Shown piece by piece: positions 45,480 to 51,545 of a DNA stretch of 51,545 nt. A program made the translations under genes and the position numbers. Source of the DNA: an uncultured Lentisphaerota bacterium (GTDB lineage Bacteria; Verrucomicrobiota; Kiritimatiellia; CAIQIC01); contig CAISWQ010000047.1 of NCBI GenBank assembly GCA_903889245.1, positions 1 to 51,545 on the forward strand, in the 5' to 3' direction. The first letter of the stretch is position 1; each line of letters opens with the position of its first letter. The notes beneath the pieces are model-generated. The model ran no database searches. It worked only from the letters and a program-made list of their open reading frames with translations, and was not told where the DNA came from.

Positions 45480-46595
45480 ATGCGTTTGCCTTGCTTGACA
45501 TTTTTTTTGTTGTTGGGTTCCCTGCCAAGCTGGGCTGCGGCCTTGCCCAAGGAGATCTTGCCGGCGCGCGAAACGTTCGAGGTCGGTTTGGAGGTGAGCG
45601 ATAAGCAGGGCGCAGAGCGGCTCAAGACGCTGGGAGATGAATACCTCAAACAGTTGGTCGGGATTGAGCGCGAGATGCAGAGCAACGCGCAGTTCCGCGC
45701 GTTGGTCACCGTGCATGATGAATGGCTTCGCTTCCACAAGGCGCGACTCATGCCGCCCCGTCTGTTGGAGGACCCGGTGGAATTGAAAGAACTCCAAGCT
45801 CTCACCCAGTTCCGGCTGCTGCAAACCCAGTACAGCAACGAACTGGCCCTGGTCAAACTGGCGGAGCATTACGTTCAGGAACTCTCCAGTGTGCGCGCCA
45901 ACAACGAGAAGCAGGGCACGGCCTCGGTCTTGAAGACCTTGGATGAGGAGCGGGATCGCGTGCTGGGCTTGGTGCGGTTGCGCAAAGCGCTGGATCTGAC
46001 GAAAATCCGGCCGCCGGCCTCCTTGGACGCCATTACCAACTCGGTCGCGGATGCTGGTGACAACGATCGCGTGCGGCGCGTGATGGAGTTGAACAAGCCC
46101 AACAACGAAGCCTTGCAAGCGACCATTGGGTATGCCATCCGCACCGTGATCTATGAGGACACCTCGCGCATCAAGGCGCGCAAGTCCGAGGGGGCAGGGT
46201 CGCGTGGGCGTTCCTTTGATGGCATGGTGCTCTACACCCCGCGCATTACCATTGTCAGTCAGCACAGCGAAGTGCCCTCCGGCAGCAAACTGGTGATTGA
46301 ATATTTCAGCAAGTCCATAGCCGACCGCCTGCGCCACCGGGAGACCTCGGAAAGCGTCCTGCTGCCGCGGATTGATCGCGGCGAAAGCTATACCTTTGAA
46401 CCCAAGGGCCTCCAGCTCTACCGTTCGGAACAGGTCACCACCATCCAGCGCGTGGGTGTCTCGCGCAGTTATGGTGGCAATGAATTCTATGGTCTGATCC
46501 TGCATCTGCTGGACCCTGATGGGCGCGTGCTCTTGCAGCGTTTCTCTCCGCAGTCGCTGGATCGTGAACTGAACGTCCGTCCCCCGGACAAGTAA
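45480..46595 (+). CDS. Secreted protein of unknown function with helical core
   Basis: Protein of 371 aa. A signal peptide (about residues 1-19, ending PSWAA) is followed by a long helical region (about 45-190) with heptad-like Leu and charged residues and LLRxL-type repeats. A beta-rich C-terminal domain (about 215-365) follows, with strands such as MVLYTPRITIVSQHSEV and YGGNEFYGLILHLLDPDG. No family was recognised. It lies 70 bp after the GspI-like gene, so a type II secretion or cell-envelope role is possible. Codon use seems richer in TTG leucine than most neighbours. Confidence 0.75.
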   Translation: MRLPCLTFFLLLGSLPSWAAALPKEILPARETFEVGLEVSDKQGAERLKTLGDEYLKQLVGIEREMQSNAQFRALVTVHDEWLRFHKARLMPPRLLEDPVELKELQALTQFRLLQTQYSNELALVKLAEHYVQELSSVRANNEKQGTASVLKTLDEERDRVLGLVRLRKALDLTKIRPPASLDAITNSVADAGDNDRVRRVMELNKPNNEALQATIGYAIRTVIYEDTSRIKARKSEGAGSRGRSFDGMVLYTPRITIVSQHSEVPSGSKLVIEYFSKSIADRLRHRETSESVLLPRIDRGESYTFEPKGLQLYRSEQVTTIQRVGVSRSYGGNEFYGLILHLLDPDGRVLLQRFSPQSLDRELNVRPPDK

Positions 46596-46644
46596 GCCGT
46601 CAGGTTGTGCGGACGTTCCCTGTGGGCGAAGCCTCTCCCTGCGC

Positions 46645-46693
46645 CTTTCCAAGCTTTGGAAAAACGTCCATGTCAGCGTCCAACCTTTGGAAA
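46645..46693. repeat. Phased dyad pair between convergent genes
   Basis: Sites are centred at 46654 (TTCCAAGCTTTGGAA) and 46685 (TCCAACCTTTGGA, partial), 31 bp apart. It is the only pair here located between two gene ends. Confidence 0.85.
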
Positions 46694-46695
46694 AG

Positions 46696-47526
46696 TCAAT
46701 GGCGGCGGAAGGGCAGGGTGAGCAGGAACAGCAGCAGCGCGGCGAGCACGATCGTCGCGCCGGTTGCGGTGGCGGCGTAGAAGGAGATGAGCAGGCCGGC
46801 GACGCCGGCGAGGAAGCTGAAGAGCAGCGCCCACGCGAGGTGGGCCGCGGTGCTGCGCGCGAGGTTGCGCGCCGCGGCCGCCGGCAGGATCAGCAGCGAG
46901 TTGATCACCAGCAGGCCGATCCACGCGATGCTCATCGCGACGACGAGCGCAATCACCACCGAGCAGAGCGCCTCGACCGCCCACACGTTCACGCCCCGGC
47001 TGCGCGCGAGCACCGGGTGCAGCGTGGCGAGGAACAGCTTGTTGAACAGCAGCCCCCAGACCAGCAGCGTCGCGAGCGCGAGCGCGGCGAGGCGCGCGAG
47101 CTCGCCGGGGGCGATGGTCAGGATGTCGCCGATCAGGAAATGCGTGTAGCGGTTGAAGCCGCCGCCGCGCGAGAGCAGCACGACGCCGAGTGCGACGGCG
47201 CCCGCCATCACCAGCCCGATGATCGTATCGCTGGAGACGGCGCTCTGCCGGCGCAGCCACGCGATGACGAGCGCGAGCAGCGCGGAGAAAAGCAAAACGG
47301 CGGGTGTGGGATCGGCCAGTCCCGCCAGCGTGCCGAGCGCCACACCGGTCAGCGCGGCGTGGCCGATGGCCTCGGAGAAAAACGCCATGCGGCTGTTGAC
47401 CACGAGGCAGCCGAGCACGGCGTAGAGCGGCGCGGCCAGCAACACCGCCAGCAGCGCGAGGCGCATGAACTCCAGCTGCGCCCACTCGCCGGGCAGGCTG
47501 CCGATGAGCTGGTGCCAGAGATTCAC
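46696..47526 (-). CDS. Zinc/manganese ABC transporter permease (ZnuB/MntB-like)
   Basis: Membrane permease of 276 aa with about eight helices. AEWQ-type start is followed by VVNSRMAFFSEAIGHAALTGVALG, the ABC-3 family EAA-like coupling loop. LLVINSLLILPAAAARNLARS in the C-terminal half is also typical. GTG 47526 is chosen because GGAGG lies 7-8 nt upstream and it overlaps the ATPase stop (GTGA). It is the third gene of the metal-uptake operon. Confidence 0.92.
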   Translation of the reverse strand: MNLWHQLIGSLPGEWAQLEFMRLALLAVLLAAPLYAVLGCLVVNSRMAFFSEAIGHAALTGVALGTLAGLADPTPAVLLFSALLALVIAWLRRQSAVSSDTIIGLVMAGAVALGVVLLSRGGGFNRYTHFLIGDILTIAPGELARLAALALATLLVWGLLFNKLFLATLHPVLARSRGVNVWAVEALCSVVIALVVAMSIAWIGLLVINSLLILPAAAARNLARSTAAHLAWALLFSFLAGVAGLLISFYAATATGATIVLAALLLFLLTLPFRRH

Positions 47527-48353
47527 GGGCGGGCCTCCGGCGGCGGCAGCGGACATGAGTCGTGCGCGGGCAGGCGGCTGACGAAGCCCGGCTCGGCTTC
47601 GGAGAACTCCATACCGAAGACCTGTTTGACCAGCGGGCTGGTGAGCACCTCGGCGGGCGTGCCATCGGCGAGCACGCGGCGGTTCAGGAAGATCATGCGG
47701 TCGGCGACGCGTGCGACGGCCGCGAGGTCGTGCGAGACCAGCAGGATCGAGAGGTCGAGGTTGCGGCGCAGTTGCGAGACCATCCGGTAGAACAGCTCCA
47801 TGCCGGCCTGGTCCACGCCGGAGACGGGTTCATCGAGCAGCAGCAGGTCGGGCAGCGGATGCAGGGCGAGCGCGAGCAGCACGCGCTGGAGCTCGCCGCC
47901 GGAGAGCGCGCCGAGCGTCTTGCCGAGCAGATGCTGGCCCTCGACCATCTCCAGCGCGCAGAGTGCCTCCGTGCGCGCGCGCCGGCCGAGGCCGAGCCAG
48001 AGCGGCTGCCGCTGGCTGACGCTCGCGAACAGATCGCTCACGGTCGCGGGCGCGGAAAAATCCAGATCCATCCGCTGCGGCACGTAGCCGACGCGCGGCC
48101 GGCCGAACTGCTGGTTGCTGCCGGAGTGGACGAACTGCAGCTCGCCCTGAAACGGAATCTCGCCCAGCAACGCGCGCAGGAGCGTCGTCTTGCCCGCGCC
48201 GTTGGGGCCGATGATCGCGGTCAGCTCGCCGCAATGGACGTGCAGGCTGATCTCCTCCAGCACGGCGGCCTCGCCGAGGCGCACGCCGAAGTGCTTGAGC
48301 TGCGTACAGCAGCCACCGCACGAGGCCGGATGGTGATGGGTGGGCCCGGTCAT
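47523..48353 (-). CDS. Zinc/manganese ABC transporter ATP-binding protein (ZnuC-like)
   Basis: Cytoplasmic ATPase of 276 aa. Walker A (GPNGAGKTT), signature (LSGGELQRV), Walker B (LLLLDEPVSGVD) and the switch His (LVSHDL) are intact. The N-terminus has HHHPASCGGCCTQ, a His/Cys cluster that might bind metal and is not part of the standard ATPase fold. It overlaps both the upstream binding-protein gene (ATGA) and the downstream permease gene (GTGA). Confidence 0.94.
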   Translation of the reverse strand: MTGPTHHHPASCGGCCTQLKHFGVRLGEAAVLEEISLHVHCGELTAIIGPNGAGKTTLLRALLGEIPFQGELQFVHSGSNQQFGRPRVGYVPQRMDLDFSAPATVSDLFASVSQRQPLWLGLGRRARTEALCALEMVEGQHLLGKTLGALSGGELQRVLLALALHPLPDLLLLDEPVSGVDQAGMELFYRMVSQLRRNLDLSILLVSHDLAAVARVADRMIFLNRRVLADGTPAEVLTSPLVKQVFGMEFSEAEPGFVSRLPAHDSCPLPPPEARP

Positions 48354-49189
48354 TTCAGCACCCGCTGCAGCTCGGCCAGGTTGTTCTCCATGATCTGGAG
48401 ATAGGCCTCCGCGCTGACCGGGCCGGTCACCGCGGGATCGAGCGTGGCGATCTTCGCGCCCGTCGCGCGCGCGATCGCCTCCGCGCTGCGCGTGGGATAT
48501 TGCGGCTCGACGAAGATCGCGCGCACCTGCTGCTCCCGGACCAGCTTGATCGTGTCGGCCAGCTCGCGCGCGTCCGGCGCGGCGCCCGGCTCGCGCTCGA
48601 CCACACCCGCGATGGTGAAGCCAAACTCGCGCGCGAAGTAGGGGAACGCCTCGTGCAAGGTGATGATCTGCCGCGCCGCAACACCCTTCAGTCCGGCGCG
48701 CATTTTCTCCGTCAGCGCGCGCAGGCGCGCGGCATAGGCGGCGGCATTGCGGCGGTAAAGCTCCGCGTTCTGCGCGTCGAGTTTTGCCAAGGCCGCGCCG
48801 ATGTTCTCCGCCTGCCGCGCCGCCAGTTCCGGGCTGACCCAGACGTGCGGATTGCCGGCAAGCAGTTCGATGCCGGCGCTGGCCTCGATGACCTTGGCCC
48901 GGGGCGCGGTGCGGCGCGCCTTTTCCAGAAACGACTCCAGGCCGCCGCCGTTGATGATCAGAACATCGGCGTGCGCCAGCCGCGCGAGGTCGGCGGGCGT
49001 CAGTTGGTAGTCGTGCAGGCAGCCCGAGGTCGGCGGCGTCAGGTTGCTGACCACGACATCGGCCGCGTTGCTGGTGATGTTCAGCGTCGCGATCTGCAGC
49101 GGGTAGAACGTGGTGACGATCCGCAACGGCGCGGCGTTGGCAACCAGCGTCAGCAGGGCGCAGCACAGCATGGAACGGAAAACAATCAC
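48350..49189 (-). CDS. Zinc/manganese ABC transporter substrate-binding protein (ZnuA/TroA-like)
   Basis: Periplasmic metal-binding protein of about 279 aa. A signal peptide (MLCCALLTLVANA) precedes RIVTTFYPLQ. Candidate metal ligands are the His in CLHDYQLTP, the His in NPHVWVSPE, the His in TLHEAFPYF and a C-terminal acidic residue. There is no long His-rich loop, unlike many ZnuA proteins. The start is uncertain: GTG 49189, ATG 49171 and ATG 49249 are all possible. The last has a repeat-adjacent double hydrophobic N-terminus and is less likely. Confidence 0.9.
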   Translation of the reverse strand: MIVFRSMLCCALLTLVANAAPLRIVTTFYPLQIATLNITSNAADVVVSNLTPPTSGCLHDYQLTPADLARLAHADVLIINGGGLESFLEKARRTAPRAKVIEASAGIELLAGNPHVWVSPELAARQAENIGAALAKLDAQNAELYRRNAAAYAARLRALTEKMRAGLKGVAARQIITLHEAFPYFAREFGFTIAGVVEREPGAAPDARELADTIKLVREQQVRAIFVEPQYPTRSAEAIARATGAKIATLDPAVTGPVSAEAYLQIMENNLAELQRVLK

Positions 49190-49263
49190 GGCGTTACACA
49201 ACACCAAAGCAGCGGCACTGGCAAGTGCGAAACCTGAAGGACCGAGCACTGGGCTGTGTGGAT

Positions 49264-49342
49264 TTGTGGGCGGGAGCTACAGCTCCCGCGTTGGGGCGAC
49301 AGATTGTGTCAGCTTCGCGGGAGCTGTAGCCCCCGCCCACAA
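49264..49342. repeat. Dimeric hairpin element, variant GGGAGCTACAGCTCCC
   Basis: The left arm 49264-49290 and right arm 49317-49342 match 16674-16746 except for one base near the end (GTAGCCCCC for GTAGCTCCC). The centre between the arms is different. Confidence 0.88.
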
Positions 49343-49348
49343 GCGTTC

Positions 49349-50809
49349 TTACGTCCCTTGCTGCCACTGGCCGACGCGCGCGGCGAGGTCGGCGGCCTGG
49401 AGAATATCACCGATGACAGCAAAGCCGTTGGCGGCGGGCAGTTCGCGGGCGCGCTCCGGCGTCAGCGCACCGATGGCGGCCACCGGCGCGGGCGCGAGCG
49501 CCGCGAGCCGACCGAACCCCGCGGCGCCCAGCGCCGGGTGCGCCAGCGTCTTCGTCGTGGTGGCGAAGACCGGGCCGATGGCGATGTAGCTTGGCCGCAC
49601 CGCGGCGGCGCATGCCAGCTCGGTGTAATTGTGCGTGCTGATGCCGAGGCGCAGGCCGCCGTGTGCGAGCGCGGCGAGGTCGGCACCGGGCAGGTCTTCC
49701 TGGCCCAGATGCACGCCGTAGGCGCGATGCTTCAGGGCCAATTCCCAGGCGTCGTTGATGAAGAGCCGCGCATTGAAGTGCCGGGCGAGTTCGATGGCGG
49801 CCACGATTTCCTTTTCCAGCGCCGCGCCCGTCAGGTCCTTGGCGCGCAGTTGGATCGTCGTGATGCCGAGTGGCAGCAGTTTCTCCAGCCACGCGGCGCG
49901 ATTTACCAGTGGATAAACGCCGAGCCGCTGCGTGCCGCAGTCGCGGAACTGCGGGCGGTCGCGACCGCCCTCGGAGGTTGCGGTCAGCCAGGGCAGATCG
50001 GATGCGTTGGCTGGCCAGCCCAGATGCGCGGGTGAGCCGCGGCCCTGTCCGATGTCCGCGCCACACCGCAGGCCCTGATTCAGGTACGCTTTGGCAATCA
50101 CGATTGCGTCGGCGAGCGGATGGCCGAGCGCACGCGCCGCGGCGATGGCCGAGGCGAGGGTGCAGCCCGTGCCGTGTGTGTGGTGGACCTGCTGGCGCGG
50201 ACTGGTCAGCCAGAACGACTGCCGGCCGTCGAAAAAATAATCCTGTGCGATTTCGCCGCCGCCGTGTCCACCCTTGATCAGCACGGCGCGCGCGCCACGC
50301 CGCAAAAGTTCGGCAGCGGCGGCCGGGACCTCTTCCAAACCTTGGAAATTCCGGCCGAGCAGTTTTCCAAGCTCTGGAAAATTCGGCGTGATGAGATCGG
50401 CACGCGGCAGCAGCCTGTCCATCATCAGCCGCCAACCCTGCTCATCGAGCAACGCCGCGCCGCTGGTCGCAGCCAGTACGGGATCGCAGACGACGAACGC
50501 GTCGGACCACTGCAGAAAATCGGCGACCACCTTGACCTGCGCCGCCCCGCCCAGCATGCCGAGCTTGATGGCGGCCGGCGGCAGGTCCTCGGCCAGCCGG
50601 TCAATCTGCGCGCGGAGCAGTTCCGGTGTGACCGGTTCGACGGCGAAGACGCCGGTGGTGTTCTGCACCGTCAGCGCACTGACGACCGTACAGGCGTGAA
50701 CGCCGAGCCCGTGCATGGTCTTGAGGTCGGCCTGTAAACCCGCGCCGCCGCCCGGGTCGCTGCCGGCGATGGTCCAGCAGATGGGGTGATGTCCTTGGTC
50801 AGTGGTCAT
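49349..50809 (-). CDS. thiDE: Bifunctional HMP-P kinase / thiamine-phosphate synthase (ThiD-ThiE fusion)
   Basis: Cytoplasmic enzyme of 486 aa for thiamine synthesis. ThiD (about residues 1-255) phosphorylates HMP-P: IAGSDPGGGAGLQADLKT, VCDPVLAATSG, TPNFPEL, KGGH and HHTHGTGCTLASA are its motifs. ThiE (about 290-486) joins HMP-PP and the thiazole: TIQLRAKD, FINDAWELA, GVHLGQEDLPG, ISTHN and IGPVFATTTK. The linker includes a palindrome at 49953-49970. A dyad pair lies in frame within the ThiD region. It starts 3 bp after the PabB-PabC fusion, so the two are probably co-transcribed. Confidence 0.95.
   Translation of the reverse strand: MTTDQGHHPICWTIAGSDPGGGAGLQADLKTMHGLGVHACTVVSALTVQNTTGVFAVEPVTPELLRAQIDRLAEDLPPAAIKLGMLGGAAQVKVVADFLQWSDAFVVCDPVLAATSGAALLDEQGWRLMMDRLLPRADLITPNFPELGKLLGRNFQGLEEVPAAAAELLRRGARAVLIKGGHGGGEIAQDYFFDGRQSFWLTSPRQQVHHTHGTGCTLASAIAAARALGHPLADAIVIAKAYLNQGLRCGADIGQGRGSPAHLGWPANASDLPWLTATSEGGRDRPQFRDCGTQRLGVYPLVNRAAWLEKLLPLGITTIQLRAKDLTGAALEKEIVAAIELARHFNARLFINDAWELALKHRAYGVHLGQEDLPGADLAALAHGGLRLGISTHNYTELACAAAVRPSYIAIGPVFATTTKTLAHPALGAAGFGRLAALAPAPVAAIGALTPERARELPAANGFAVIGDILQAADLAARVGQWQQGT
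49953..49970. repeat. Perfect 18-bp palindrome in the thiD-thiE linker
   Basis: GGGCGGTCGCGACCGCCC lies in the interdomain linker, encoding a Gly/Arg-rich stretch. It resembles the other hairpin arms in this genome. Confidence 0.6.
50332..50381. repeat. Phased dyad pair inside the thiD coding region
   Basis: Sites are centred at 50340 and 50372, 32 bp apart. In the reading frame they encode NFPELGK and RNFQGLEE. The first fits the conserved TPNxxE motif of ThiD, so neither site disrupts the protein. Confidence 0.9.
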
Positions 50810-50812
50810 GGG

Positions 50813-51545
50813 TCATATGTCCCATTGGGTGCTGATGATGCCGCGGACGGAATTGATCAAAAGGATGTGATCGGACTTTTTCAGGTCGGAAACGCGCAGG
50901 ACTTTCTCGATGAGCTTGCCCTTCGCGAGCAGTTTCGCGCGCAGGGTGCCGGCAAGCAGACCGCAGGCGACTGGTGGCGTCAGCCAGCGCCCACGGCGGA
51001 CAACGACGAGATTTGCGAAACACGACTCCGTCAGTTCGCCGCACTCGTTGAAAAGTATGACGTCGTCGCAACCCGGCTGCTGCTGCCGTGCGGCCTCGTA
51101 GACCGCGCGGCGCGTGGTCTTGTGGAACAGGAACCGGTCGCTTGAGTCCACGGGATTATGGGCCAAGGCAATCTTCCAGACCTTCGGGTGCGGCAGCGGG
51201 GTCGCTTCAATTCGGATTTGACCAGTGCGATCGAGTAACAGGCGGATGCGCTGTGGAGTTGCAGAGAATTTATTTGTGGCTGCGCGCAAGCGCGCAAGCA
51301 CCTGCACGCGCCGAAAATCGAAGCCGAAATATTTTGCCGAGTCCGCCATGCGCCGGAGGTGGCGGGAGAGGAGTTCGTAGCCGTGACCCGGCTCCCAGCG
51401 CAGGGTCTCCAGCAGATCAAAGTGCGGGGTGGGGGCGAGCACGAGCGCCTTGGTCCGGCATTCCTGCCATTCCGCCGCGGCGCGCGAATCCCACGTGATG
51501 CCCGCGCCGGTTCCGTATTCGAGCCGGCCATGCTGGCGATCGAGA
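50813..51545 (-). CDS. pabBC: Aminodeoxychorismate synthase component I / 4-amino-4-deoxychorismate lyase fusion (PabB-PabC), partial
   Basis: The gene runs off the right edge, so its start is missing. The first 34 codons in the window encode the end of a PabB domain (GRLEYGTGAGITWDS, EWQECRTKAL). The rest is a PabC-type class IV PLP enzyme domain of about 205 aa: FDLLETLRW at its start, FLFHKTTRRAVYE with the PLP lysine, ILFNECGELTES, and CGLLAGTLRAKLL. Together they would make p-aminobenzoate from chorismate for folate. A GTG at 51442 could mimic a start but would split the fused domains. Confidence 0.9.
   Translation of the reverse strand, partial: LDRQHGRLEYGTGAGITWDSRAAAEWQECRTKALVLAPTPHFDLLETLRWEPGHGYELLSRHLRRMADSAKYFGFDFRRVQVLARLRAATNKFSATPQRIRLLLDRTGQIRIEATPLPHPKVWKIALAHNPVDSSDRFLFHKTTRRAVYEAARQQQPGCDDVILFNECGELTESCFANLVVVRRGRWLTPPVACGLLAGTLRAKLLAKGKLIEKVLRVSDLKKSDHILLINSVRGIISTQWDI

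Overview
The window is GC-rich bacterial chromosome with dense, mostly intact genes and unusually repeat-rich gaps. The gene content suggests a Gram-negative anaerobe or fermenter of the PVC group (Verrucomicrobiota or Kiritimatiellota type). The pointers are type II secretion pseudopilins, secreted glycan-degrading enzymes, TAT-exported Gfo/Idh oxidoreductases, an energy-conserving [NiFe] hydrogenase and a proton-type F1Fo ATP synthase. This placement is an inference from gene content only. No rRNA, tRNA, CRISPR array, transposase or prophage was found.

Layout. 161-5398: ROK sugar kinase and FucP-type transporter (minus strand), a lipoprotein with a possible caspase-like dyad, and an ExeA/GspB pair. 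5476-16470: carbohydrate locus with a Gfo/Idh oxidoreductase, rpsT, an AraC regulator, a tandem RhaM-like lipoprotein, an SSS symporter, an alpha-L-fucosidase, a PQQ-propeller protein and a UroD-like protein. 16919-23690 (minus): complete ATP synthase operon. 24230-28310: folE, then gatC-gatA-gatB. 29192-39277: eleven-subunit hydrogenase related to complex I, plus its maturation protease. 39447-42000: ChbG-type deacetylase, family 2 glycosyltransferase, small membrane methyltransferase, YHS-like periplasmic protein. 42083-46595: family B DNA polymerase, two pseudopilins, an orphan secreted protein. 46696-51545 (minus): Zn/Mn ABC transporter, a ThiD-ThiE fusion, and the 3' part of a PabB-PabC fusion that runs off the window.

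How the genes fit together. Fucosidase, RhaM-like protein, two sugar transporters, ROK kinase and AraC regulator form a plausible kit for deoxysugar-containing glycans. Fermentation electrons could be disposed of as H2 by the hydrogenase, whose three antiporter-like subunits would pump ions. The c-subunit of the ATP synthase looks H+-specific. The ExeA/GspB pair and the pseudopilins point to type II secretion, the likely export route for the enzymes.

The most striking feature is the repeat system. A dyad close to TTTTCCAAGGCTTGGAAAA occurs 27 times in 11 clusters. All 16 intervals between neighbouring sites within a cluster are 31 or 32 bp centre to centre, about three helical turns. One pair lies inside the thiD coding sequence. 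Other repeats include paired hairpin elements with covarying arms and several families of degenerate short tandem words. These invade gene ends, and they lengthen the leader peptides of both pseudopilins. A separate multi-armed structure at 6955-7100 is a good structured-RNA candidate.
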